NCBI GenBank assembly: GCA_030608985.1
Contig: JAUWDC010000053.1
Location: 1 to 7,119 of the forward strand
DNA: 7,119 bases
Source: Desulfobia sp.
Lineage (GTDB): Bacteria > Desulfobacterota > Desulfobulbia > Desulfobulbales > SURF-16
Direction of reading: 5' to 3'
Shown: positions 1 to 6,945 of the stretch, in pieces
How the letters are laid out: each line of letters begins with the position of its first letter
Numbering within the stretch: the first letter of the stretch is position 1
Program-made: the position numbers and the translations under genes
Notes under the pieces: model-generated
What the model was told of the DNA's origin: nothing
The model's database searches: none
The model's input: the letters and a program-made list of their open reading frames with translations, nothing else

Positions 1-65
1 AGAACAAGAGGAAGCACCATGATCAAAAGCTTCCACCGTAACTTTAAATTTTTCAGAATAAACAT
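1..65 (-). CDS. N-terminus of a membrane-anchored, possibly sensor-type protein (partial)
   Basis: Only the first 21 or so codons are in the window and the frame runs off the left edge. The reading starts MFILKNLKLRWKLLIMVLPL. A short basic stretch (K5, K8, R10, K12) is followed by a hydrophobic run, the usual start of an inner-membrane signal anchor. This kind of opening is common in HAMP-containing chemoreceptors, histidine kinases and related signalling proteins, but the signalling domains are not visible, so the role is inference. The start lies about 40 bases after the stop of the small membrane protein at 106-441 on the same strand, so it may be the third gene of that operon. The best purine-rich site (AGGA) is about 15 bases upstream, which is a weak placement. 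A competing frame over the same bases is open but has no ATG. Confidence 0.45.
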   Translation of the reverse strand, partial: MFILKNLKLRWKLLIMVLPLV

Positions 66-105
66 ACTTTGGTTTTGAATTCCTGATTATATGTTTCGAA
101 CCGAT

Positions 106-441
106 TTACGGCAGCTTACTCCCATTCCGACTCCTGAAAAATCTGGAAACCAGCCATGAGACATACATATACAGGAAAATAACCAGTATATTTTGAACGA
201 TGAACCCTATCAAAGCTGGATCAAATGATCCTGCAAAGCCTTCCAGGCTCGATTCAGCAAAATGTACAGCGAGCACCAGGACCAGTCCACTTACATAGCA
301 CAATGCCACTGCCGTCAGTAGGTATACTATCTTCAACCTTAAAAACCGCCAAAGGCGGATAAGGAAAAAGAGTGGAATAAGGATAGGCATTGCAAAATTG
401 AATATTAAAATTCCGTATATAAATGCGCCTGCACCTTCCAT
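106..441 (-). CDS. Small conserved-looking membrane protein of unknown function (111 aa)
   Basis: I do not recognise this protein. It is 111 residues long and strongly hydrophobic. There are about three membrane segments: roughly residues 4-28 (AFIYGILIFNFAMPILIPLF), 37-60 (IVYLLTAVALCYVSGLVLVL) and 78-98 (IGFIVQNILVIFLYMYVSWL). An acidic and small-residue loop lies between the second and third, and a basic tail (SRFFRSRNGSK) follows. I chose the ATG at 441 because it overlaps the stop of the upstream permease gene as TGATG, with a purine-rich stretch (GGAAAAAGAG) just before it. This is the typical arrangement for translational coupling. A TTG 48 bases further upstream would give 127 residues, but it lies wholly inside the permease gene and adds a charged, unconvincing extension. 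Co-transcription with the AI-2E permease suggests that the two act together in the membrane, but no function can be assigned. Confidence 0.7.
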   Translation of the reverse strand: MEGAGAFIYGILIFNFAMPILIPLFFLIRLWRFLRLKIVYLLTAVALCYVSGLVLVLAVHFAESSLEGFAGSFDPALIGFIVQNILVIFLYMYVSWLVSRFFRSRNGSKLP

Positions 442-1541
442 CACTCTTTTTCCGAACCGCCTTTCCAGAACCCTGGACTCTTCACCCAAACATCATAACT
501 GCCGAAATAAATGTCTGCCAGGGTGAGAAAACCGGTGACAATCAGTGGACCATAAATAATTCCAAGAAAACCAAACACCTTCAGCCCCCCCAAAATTGAC
601 AGAAAAACCAGAAGGGTATGCATCTTCACCCGCTCCCCAACCATCTGGGGTTTGACGATATATTCAATTGAAAAAGAAAGGAACACATAAAAAATTGCCA
701 TGAGAATACCGGCACCAATTTTCCCCTTTAACAGCAAAATCAATGCTGCCGGCAGTAGAACCAGGCCAATACCAACAATGGGTAAAAAAGCCAAAATAGC
801 CATTACAGCACCCCACAATACAGGAGAGCTTATTCCCATAAATGCAAAGACCACTCCGCCCAAAACACCCTGAATCAAACCACATACACCATTGCCAATA
901 AGAATGGCCCGGCTGATCTCTTCAAACTTAGAAATAAGCAGGCGATCGTGGTGGTCAGGAAGAGGGGACAATCTCTGGAGATAAATTTTGAGCTGCTCCT
1001 GGTCAATGAGGAGAAAAAAGATGATCAATATCATCATTAGGAAATCAAATATAAAATTAAGAATATTTGCGGCCCAGGCGCTGGCCTGGTTATACACAAA
1101 AAGGGCACTCGCCCTGCCCAGGTTAGAAATTTCCGCACTAAACGCTTTCAACTCCACTTGAATTCCATAGCCTTCAAGCACGCCTTTCAATTTGGCCAGA
1201 ATAACATTTTGCTCAACAAACTCTGTAAACTTTAAAGCCAGGTTGGTACCTTTGGTCAGCTGGAAGAGTGCATATGCCTCCGAAGATAATGTTCCGACAA
1301 AAAAAACCATTGGCACAAAAATAAGGACAACAATAAGTCCGCAGGTAGCCAGAGAGGCAAACTGGGGTGAAAACTTTTTATTGAAAAAAGCATAAACCGG
1401 GGCAAAAATAGTAGTCAACAGGTAGGAAAGAATTAGAATGGCCACAAAGGGCCACAGCAGACGCCCAAGCAGAAAGGTCGCAAGTAACAGCAGGCCAAGA
1501 AAGTAAAGCAAGACCATCGGGCTTGGAGGTTTTGAACTCAT
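441..1541 (-). CDS. AI-2E family transporter (UPF0118/PerM/YdiK-like permease)
   Basis: This 366-residue polytopic inner-membrane protein has the layout of the AI-2E family. Two N-terminal helices (about 10-29 and 31-50) and a third (64-85) come before a soluble, partly amphipathic stretch (about 86-155). A C-terminal membrane bundle fills about 156-345. Family-type conserved segments are visible: QGVLGGVVFAFMGI near 224-237 followed by LPIVGIG near 253-259, then VKPQMVGERVKMHTL near 296-310 and GGLKVFGFLGIIYGPL near 318-333. Length matches the usual 340-380 residues. Known members include the E. coli autoinducer-2 exporter TqsA and Na+/H+ antiporters, but most are uncharacterised, so the substrate here is unknown. 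The ATG has an AAAGGGA ribosome site about 9 bases upstream. It is the first gene of a minus-strand operon and overlaps the next start by one base (TGATG). Confidence 0.88.
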   Translation of the reverse strand: MSSKPPSPMVLLYFLGLLLLATFLLGRLLWPFVAILILSYLLTTIFAPVYAFFNKKFSPQFASLATCGLIVVLIFVPMVFFVGTLSSEAYALFQLTKGTNLALKFTEFVEQNVILAKLKGVLEGYGIQVELKAFSAEISNLGRASALFVYNQASAWAANILNFIFDFLMMILIIFFLLIDQEQLKIYLQRLSPLPDHHDRLLISKFEEISRAILIGNGVCGLIQGVLGGVVFAFMGISSPVLWGAVMAILAFLPIVGIGLVLLPAALILLLKGKIGAGILMAIFYVFLSFSIEYIVKPQMVGERVKMHTLLVFLSILGGLKVFGFLGIIYGPLIVTGFLTLADIYFGSYDVWVKSPGFWKGGSEKE

Positions 1542-1699
1542 TGAAATTTCCCTTTATAATGGGTGCAAATAAGTTGTTCCATTGGTCGAGATTATCAGCT
1601 ATAGTGTTTTTTTTCAAACAGATTTATTATACTGGATCCGCCAAAACAGGGCTCTTTTTTTGTCGGATCCATATTTTTTTAGTATTTCCGGAGTAATCA
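1542..1699. promoter_or_regulatory. Divergent intergenic region between the AI-2E operon and ilvE
   Basis: This gap must contain the start signals for both divergent units. On the minus strand TTGAAA (1612-1617) and GATAAT (1591-1596) lie 15 bases apart and could serve the permease operon. On the plus strand TATACT (1628-1633) is a good -10 hexamer for ilvE but has no convincing -35; TATAGT at 1600-1605 is an alternative. The ilvE ribosome site CCGGAG (1688-1693) lies 6 bases before the ATG. I assigned the boxes by eye, so treat them as candidates. Confidence 0.4.
1633..1671 (+). promoter_or_regulatory. Leader inverted repeat upstream of ilvE (possible attenuator-like hairpin)
   Basis: TGGATCCG (1633-1640) is the exact complement of CGGATCCA (1664-1671), giving an 8-bp stem with a 23-base loop. 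Two bases later comes a run of seven T (1674-1680), so on the plus strand it resembles a weak intrinsic terminator sitting 20 bases before the ilvE start codon. No leader peptide or riboswitch pattern was recognised. Regulation by premature termination is only a possibility, and the stem could be chance. Confidence 0.3.
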
Positions 1700-2788
1700 A
1701 TGCTGGATTTAACTATAGAAAAAGCCACTCCCGAACAACTCAAATCAAAACCCGATGAAACAAATCTGGGTTTTGGCTCCATATTCACTGACCACATGTT
1801 TGTCATGCATTACGATGTTAACAAAGGGTGGTATGATGCCAAAATCTGCCGGTACCAGAATTTTTCTCTTGATCCGGCGGCCATGGCTCTCCATTATGGC
1901 CAGGCTATCTTTGAAGGATTAAAGGCATACCGCGGCAAGGATAATCAAATTTACCTTTTTCGCCCGCAGGACAATCTGAGGAGAATGAATATTTCCGCTT
2001 CCAGAATGTGTATGCCGACAATAGACCCTGATGATGTTCTCAATGCCCTGGAGACATTAGTGGAAATAGAGCAGGATTGGGTTCCCGGCGTTAACGGGGC
2101 ATCTCTATATATTCGTCCGACCATGATCGCCTCTGAGGCAGGTCTCGGCGTTCGCCCTGCCACCGAGTATATCTTCTTTATCATACTCAGTCCAGTAGGA
2201 GCCTATTACCCTGAAGGATTCAACCCCGTCAAAATCTTTGTTACAGACACCTATGTCCGTGCGGTCCCGGGTGGCGTCGGCAATGCCAAAACAGCCGGCA
2301 ATTATGCTGCCAGCATCATGGCCGCTGTTGAAGCCCAGAAGCAGGGATTCACCCAGGTGTTGTGGCTTGATGCCGTTGAAAGAAAATATATAGAGGAAGT
2401 TGGAACAATGAACATCTTTTTCGCCATTGGCGATGAGGTGATCACTCCGCCCCTTTCCGGCAGCATCCTCCCTGGAATCACAAGAGATTCCGTTATGACC
2501 CTGGTCAAAGAATGGGGCCTGAAGGTTGTCGAGCGACCGATCACCATTGATGAAGTCTTTGCCGCCGGTAAAAACGGATCGCTCAAAGAGGTATTTGGGA
2601 CAGGAACCGCCGCCGTTATCTCTCCTGTCGGCTCATTGTATTATAAAGGAGAGACCTGCAGCGTCAACAATGGAAAAACCGGTAATCTGGCCCAGCGCCT
2701 GTTTGATGAATTACAATCCATGCAGTATGGAGCTTCATCCGACCCGTTTGGCTGGGTGGAACAAATCACCCCTGGCACTGCTTACTAG
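1700..2788 (+). CDS. ilvE: Branched-chain amino acid aminotransferase
   Basis: This is a cytosolic PLP enzyme that interconverts leucine, isoleucine and valine with their 2-oxo acids, using 2-oxoglutarate/glutamate. It carries out the last step of branched-chain amino acid synthesis. The 362-residue protein is a class IV (fold type IV) aminotransferase of the longer type found in many bacteria and mitochondria. Visible landmarks are HYGQAIFEGLKAYRG (65-79), the YIRP stretch (137-140), GGVGNAKTAGNYA (191-203) with the probable PLP lysine K197, and YIEEVGTMNIFF (230-241), which carries the glutamate near the cofactor ring. SGSILPGITR (253-262) and GTGTAAVISPVG (300-311) contribute to phosphate and carboxylate binding. 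The protein looks full length and intact. The ATG has CCGGAG 6 bases upstream. The gene appears to be transcribed alone, since a strong terminator follows and the upstream genes run the other way. Confidence 0.95.
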   Translation: MLDLTIEKATPEQLKSKPDETNLGFGSIFTDHMFVMHYDVNKGWYDAKICRYQNFSLDPAAMALHYGQAIFEGLKAYRGKDNQIYLFRPQDNLRRMNISASRMCMPTIDPDDVLNALETLVEIEQDWVPGVNGASLYIRPTMIASEAGLGVRPATEYIFFIILSPVGAYYPEGFNPVKIFVTDTYVRAVPGGVGNAKTAGNYAASIMAAVEAQKQGFTQVLWLDAVERKYIEEVGTMNIFFAIGDEVITPPLSGSILPGITRDSVMTLVKEWGLKVVERPITIDEVFAAGKNGSLKEVFGTGTAAVISPVGSLYYKGETCSVNNGKTGNLAQRLFDELQSMQYGASSDPFGWVEQITPGTAY

Positions 2789-2864
2789 TAGTCTCTTAGG
2801 TATTTTCATTTTTTTTTCTCCTTCCCTTGATTTTTCAAATACCCATCCCTATTGTTTGGCCATC

Positions 2865-2905
2865 AAGGAAACCGGCCTTTGAACAAAAGCCGGTTTCCTT
2901 GTTTT
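2865..2905 (+). terminator. Intrinsic terminator after ilvE
   Basis: AAGGAAACCGGC (2865-2876) pairs perfectly with GCCGGTTTCCTT (2889-2900), a 12-bp stem with a 12-base loop. It is followed by GTTTT and an AT-rich stretch. It lies 77 bases after the ilvE stop and separates it from the groES leader. On the minus strand no T run follows the stem, so it acts in the plus direction. Confidence 0.88.
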
Positions 2906-2991
2906 AAATTGAGAGTAAGATCGAATGCCTGTTCCGGGCTGTTCGATCCACCATTCCCATTATTATTATTATATTTACATGGAGGCTTTAG
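2906..2991 (+). promoter_or_regulatory. groESL leader with dyad and ribosome binding site
   Basis: The chaperonin operon promoter should lie here. GATCGAA (2919-2925) and TTCGATC (2942-2948) form a 7-bp inverted repeat around a 16-base spacer that contains a further GCC/GGC pair. This could be an operator or a 5' hairpin. It is not the CIRCE sequence bound by HrcA. The segment TCCCATTAT (2955-2963) faintly recalls a heat-shock sigma -10, and repeated TATTAT hexamers (2961-2972) could serve a housekeeping -10. No -35 is convincing. GGAGG at 2981-2985, 6 bases before the ATG, is a strong ribosome site. Confidence 0.4.
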
Positions 2992-3279
2992 ATGAACATA
3001 CGTCCATTGAATGATCGTATTCTGGTCAAAAGATTGGAGAGTGAAGAAAAAACCACAGGAGGAATCATCATTCCCGACAGTGCCAAAGAAAAACCGGCTG
3101 AAGGAGAAATCGTAGCCGTGGGTCCTGGCAAGATGAATGATAAAGGTGAGCGTGTTGCTATGGATGTGAAGACAGGCGACAGAGTCCTGTTCAGCAAATA
3201 TGGTGGAACCGATGTGAAGATTGAAGGTGACGATTATCTGATCATGCGCGAGGATGACATCCTCGGCGTTATAGAATAA
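2992..3279 (+). CDS. groES: Co-chaperonin GroES (Hsp10)
   Basis: GroES forms the heptameric lid that caps the GroEL ring in the cytosol. It closes the folding chamber after ATP binding and helps release folded substrate. The 95-residue protein is full length for the family. It opens with the signature [14 protein letters not shown] (1-14). The flexible mobile loop follows (about 16-32), with the hydrophobic GGIII tripod (23-27) that docks on the GroEL apical domain, then IPDSAKEKP and the roof hairpin around [10 protein letters not shown] (45-54). The conserved [33 protein letters not shown] (62-94) forms the rest of the beta barrel. It is followed by groEL after a 22-base gap, the standard bicistronic arrangement. 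Confidence 0.98.
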   Translation: MNIRPLNDRILVKRLESEEKTTGGIIIPDSAKEKPAEGEIVAVGPGKMNDKGERVAMDVKTGDRVLFSKYGGTDVKIEGDDYLIMREDDILGVIE

Positions 3280-3283
3280 GTAA

Positions 3284-4945
<1,662 letters not shown>

Positions 4946-4963
4946 GCCCCGTTACGTAACTAT

Positions 4964-4998
4964 TCCGGTGGGGCTGCAAAATTAGCAAAACCACCGGA
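4964..4998. repeat. Inverted repeat just downstream of groEL
   Basis: TCCGGTGG (4964-4971) is the exact complement of CCACCGGA (4991-4998), enclosing 19 bases that contain a small GCT/AGC pair. No T run follows on the plus strand, so it is not a classic intrinsic terminator. It could stabilise the 3' end of groESL mRNA. It lies inside the proposed mobile element and follows the 10-bp palindrome GTTACGTAAC (4951-4960) at the element boundary. Confidence 0.7.
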
Positions 4999-5000
4999 CT

Positions 5001-5108
5001 GTAACTGTTCAACAGTGCTTTAGATGTGTTCAAGCAGACTTGCGAACTATAGTAGTCCTATGTGAGTAAGTCTGATCGGACACAGATGAAGTGCTGCTGA
5101 ACAGTTAC
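5001..5108. repeat. 108-base near-continuous fold-back hairpin
   Basis: The two halves pair from end to end. GTAACTGTTCA (5001-5011) pairs perfectly with TGAACAGTTAC (5098-5108). Pairing then continues through CAG/CTG, TGTGTTC/GGACACA and CAGACTTGC/GTAAGTCTG to ATAG/CTAT (5049-5052 with 5058-5061) around a 5-base loop. I count about 44 pairs including five G-U pairs in plus-strand RNA, with seven mismatched positions and one bulged T. It has no ORF. It may be the hairpin body of a mobile element, a structured RNA, or a 3' end for the groESL transcript. Confidence 0.8.
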
Positions 5109-5127
5109 CCCGTTGTTATAATTTTTA

Positions 5128-5156
5128 TTGACAATTGAAGGAAAATTGGCTTTATT
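5128..5156 (+). promoter_or_regulatory. Sigma-70-type promoter for the tRNA gene
   Basis: A perfect TTGACA (-35, 5128-5133) is followed after exactly 17 bases by TTTATT (-10, 5151-5156; 4 of 6 consensus bases). The tRNA 5' end is 24 bases beyond the -10, a sensible distance for a short leader. A separate TATAAT at 5117-5122 has no matching -35. Confidence 0.65.
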
Positions 5157-5179
5157 TTTCTCCTTCAGTTGCAGATAAT

Positions 5180-5256
5180 GGCGATGTAGCTCAGATGGTG
5201 AGAGCACACGGCTCATATCCGTGGTGTCCGGGGTTCAATTCCCTGCATCGCCACCA
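5180..5256 (+). tRNA. tRNA-Met (CAT anticodon), probably elongator
   Basis: All cloverleaf parts are present. The acceptor stem GGCGATG (5180-5186) pairs with CATCGCC (5246-5252). The D arm is GCTC/GAGC (5189-5192, 5202-5205) and the anticodon stem CACGG/CCGTG (5207-5211, 5219-5223) encloses CTCATAT with anticodon CAT at 5214-5216. The T arm is CGGGG/CCCTG around TTCAATT. Discriminator A and CCA (5254-5256) are encoded. The paired G1-C72 end rules out the usual initiator tRNA. An Ile tRNA with lysidine-modified CAT cannot be fully excluded by eye, but the overall sequence resembles elongator Met. It has its own promoter and terminator. Confidence 0.92.
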
Positions 5257-5266
5257 GTCTTTTAAG

Positions 5267-5305
5267 CCCCCAGAATCATTAACGATTTTGGGGGTTTTTT
5301 CTTTT
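5267..5305 (+). terminator. Intrinsic terminator after the tRNA
   Basis: CCCCCAGAATC (5267-5277) pairs with GATTTTGGGGG (5284-5294) in an 11-bp stem with one G-T pair and a 6-base loop. Six T, a C and five more T follow directly. It begins 11 bases after the tRNA CCA and ends the tRNA transcript. Confidence 0.93.
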
Positions 5306-5383
5306 TGTGTCCAGATCCCCTTCAAAAAGGTCAGTTGTGGTCATATCAGAATCTTTCGGCATGTATTGAGAATATACATCCAG
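5279..5383 (-). pseudogene. Possible C-terminal remnant of a gene broken by the IS
   Basis: On the minus strand, the bases directly left of the IS read as an open frame of 34 codons (LDVYSQYMPKDSDM, then TTTDLFEGDLDTKRKNPQNR) ending in TAA at 5281-5279, inside the tRNA terminator. The composition (charged, hydrophilic) is plausible for a protein tail, but such a short frame may be chance. It has no start of its own. It could be the end of the gene whose upstream part lies beyond the IS at 6966-7119. I recognise no domain. Confidence 0.2.
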
Positions 5384-5403
5384 CCCAAGCTCCGCGATTA
5401 AAA
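5384..5403 (+). repeat. Left terminal inverted repeat of the IS
   Basis: CCCAAGCTCCGCGATTAAAA matches the complement of the right end at 17 of 20 positions, including an uninterrupted TCCGCGATT core (5391-5399) and the terminal CCCAA. Confidence 0.72.
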
Positions 5404-5469
5404 AAATAAAGGTATAAAAAAAACCTCGTCAGTATGAGATAATAAAGGTGTCCAAGCCAATAAAACTCA

Positions 5470-5484
5470 TAACCGAAGAGGTTA
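5470..5484 (+). promoter_or_regulatory. Small hairpin over the transposase ribosome site
   Basis: TAACC (5470-5474) and GGTTA (5480-5484) can pair around the loop GAAGA. The GAAGAGG ribosome binding site (5475-5481) for the ATG at 5493 is split between this loop and stem. It could damp translation, as is common for transposases, but a 5-bp stem is weak evidence. Confidence 0.3.
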
Positions 5485-5492
5485 AAATTATT

Positions 5493-6776
5493 ATGCCCCA
5501 AAGAGTGCTTCCTTTCAAGTTGGAAATGACCCAAGACAAAATCACACCCCATGCCGGACTGGCTGTTTTTGGTGAATTTGTTCATGCTATGAATATCCCC
5601 GGTGTAATCAATACTGAATTGCCAAAGCCGGGAAGCCCCCGGGGATATGCGCCGGCAAAATTTATAGAACCGTTACTCCTTATGCTCCATGGCGGAGGGC
5701 GCAGTCTTGAAGATTTACGAAAAATTAGAATGGACGTAGGACTTTGTCAAATTCTCAAAATTGATACTATGCCAAGTTCCGATGCCACAGGTTCCTGGTT
5801 ACGTCGCATGGGAGAAGGAAAAGGTCTTGGCGGCATGCAGAAGGTAAATAGCACTATTCTCCGGCGGGCACTGAACCGGAATGATAGATCAAAATACACC
5901 CTGGATATAGACGCGTCACAAATCGTAGCAGAAAAGTATGATGCTCATTTCACCTACAAGGGAGAGCGGGGTTATATGCCCATGGTTGGTCATCTTGCTG
6001 AAAATGGTCTAGTCATTGGCGATGAATTCAGAGAAGGCAACGAGGCTCCAGCCAGCCGGAATCTGGAATTTATCAAACATTGCTGTGCACAAATGCCCAA
6101 GTCAAAAAAGATAGTCAGCCTGCGGGCAGACAGCGCTACTTACCAAGCGGAGGTTTTTAACTGGTGTGAACGAAAGGGGATCACCTTCGCCATCGGTGGT
6201 CAGCTCGATAACGCCACGAAAAAAGCCATCAATCTCATTGACGAAGATGAGTGGGAAGAATACGGCGGTAAGAAAATAGCTGAAACCATTCACTGTATGG
6301 AAAAGACCAAAAAATCATTTCGGTTAATTATTCTCAGGCGTCCCATTCAACAGACAATCATTGAGACCGAGCAGGTAGAAGAAGCTGTGCGCTACACGGT
6401 TATCGCGACAAACAGGGAAGAGTCGGCCAGCGAGGTGGCTAAGTGGTATAATAAGCGGGGCGATACCAGCGAAAACCGGATCAAGGATCTCAAGATAGGT
6501 TTTGGCATGGAACGAATGCCTTGCGGCACTTTTGAAGCAAACAGTGTTTTCTTCCGTATTGGGGTTATGGCTTACAACCTGTTTGTTCTCTTCAAAATAA
6601 TGGCCCTGCCTTCGTCCCTGCGTAAATGTCAGATTCAGACAGTCCGCTGGTTACTGTATCAGACGGCCGGGAAGATAGTGAAACACGCCGGGGCTTTATA
6701 TCTTAAAGTCAGCAATGAGATGCTCGGAGTCCTTGGTGAAATCCGCGCAAAAAATTACGAGGTGCTGGTCATGTAA
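5493..6776 (+). CDS. IS1380-family DDE transposase
   Basis: This transposase catalyses cut-and-paste movement of the surrounding IS. From the ATG at 5493 it is 427 residues, typical of the family. A GTG at 5448 would add 15 residues but has a poorer ribosome site, while GAAGAGG precedes the ATG by about 11 bases. MPQRVLPFKLE is also a family-like N-terminus. The RNase H-fold catalytic residues can be located (numbered from this ATG). TLDIDAS holds the first Asp (D138 or D140), and SLRADSATYQ the second (D213). YNKRGDTSENRIKDLK (319-334) gives the Y..R....E......K signature with catalytic E327 and K334. PSSDATGSWLRR (94-105) and GYMPMVGHLAENGLVIGDEFREGN (160-183) are other family landmarks. 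There is no frameshift or internal stop, so it may be active. Confidence 0.9.
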   Translation: MPQRVLPFKLEMTQDKITPHAGLAVFGEFVHAMNIPGVINTELPKPGSPRGYAPAKFIEPLLLMLHGGGRSLEDLRKIRMDVGLCQILKIDTMPSSDATGSWLRRMGEGKGLGGMQKVNSTILRRALNRNDRSKYTLDIDASQIVAEKYDAHFTYKGERGYMPMVGHLAENGLVIGDEFREGNEAPASRNLEFIKHCCAQMPKSKKIVSLRADSATYQAEVFNWCERKGITFAIGGQLDNATKKAINLIDEDEWEEYGGKKIAETIHCMEKTKKSFRLIILRRPIQQTIIETEQVEEAVRYTVIATNREESASEVAKWYNKRGDTSENRIKDLKIGFGMERMPCGTFEANSVFFRIGVMAYNLFVLFKIMALPSSLRKCQIQTVRWLLYQTAGKIVKHAGALYLKVSNEMLGVLGEIRAKNYEVLVM

Positions 6777-6945
6777 AAAACTATTCTATTGGATTTATAG
6801 TAAGCTCAACAGGAAACATACGCCCATATTTTGCGATCTGTACCTCGAATTATGTTGTTTTGCGATGCTGAGGGTATGATTCCTGGAATGGGCTCTGCTC
6901 CACGTCAAAAAATGACCTTTTGGGCTATCGAATAAGCTTATTATA
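6777..6945. other. Non-coding 3' segment of the IS with short repeats
   Basis: No gene is evident between the transposase stop and the right inverted repeat. TTTTGCGAT occurs twice in direct orientation (6829-6837 and 6858-6866, 29 bases apart), followed by TG within three bases in both. The perfect 12-bp palindrome AATAAGCTTATT (6931-6942) lies just inside the right end. These could be transposase or host-factor sites, but no function is shown. I see no clear T-tailed terminator for the transposase transcript. Confidence 0.4.

Larger units (their letters stand above)
4956..5108. mobile_element. Candidate MITE-like element with IS66-style ends
   Basis: The element begins GTAACTATTC (4956-4965) and ends GAACAGTTAC (5099-5108). 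The complement of its end reads GTAACTGTTC, so the ends match at 9 of 10 positions. The 8 bases just outside are CCCGTTAC (4948-4955) on the left and CCCGTTGT (5109-5116) on the right, identical in the first six. Including the preceding base or terminal C, CCCCGTT occurs at 4947-4953 and 5108-5114. IS66-family insertions characteristically start with GTAA and make 8-bp duplications. At 153 bp with no coding capacity, this would be a non-autonomous derivative. A third copy of the end, GTAACTGTTC, lies inside at 5001-5010. The IS66 link is inference; the symmetry is directly visible. Confidence 0.5.

Noticed and set aside
1..105. Alternative minus-strand frame reading SKPKYVYSEKFKVTVEAFDH
   Set aside because: It is open but starts directly after the stop of the small membrane protein and has no ATG. 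The competing frame has an ATG and a typical membrane-anchor N-terminus.
442..489. TTG start at 489 for the small membrane protein
   Set aside because: The ATG at 441 overlaps the upstream stop as TGATG with a purine-rich site. The TTG extension lies wholly inside the permease gene.
1378..1617. A 79-codon minus-strand frame overlapping the AI-2E start
   Set aside because: It overlaps the permease N-terminus in another frame and shows no independent coding signal.
2906..2991. CIRCE operator for HrcA upstream of groES
   Set aside because: No TTAGCACTC/GAGTGCTAA-type repeat is present. The dyad found has an unrelated sequence.
5001..5108. Integron attC recombination site
   Set aside because: GTTCAAC matches the RYYYAAC core, but no matching GTTRRRY partner is present at the other end, and there are no integrase or gene cassettes.
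4993..5116. Target duplication around the hairpin taken alone (5001-5108)
   Set aside because: Octamers ACCGGACT and CCCGTTGT do not match. The boundary at 4956 gives a much better flanking repeat.
5135..5401. An 88-codon plus-strand open frame across the tRNA region
   Set aside because: It is a translation of the tRNA-Met gene and its terminator, which explain the sequence fully.
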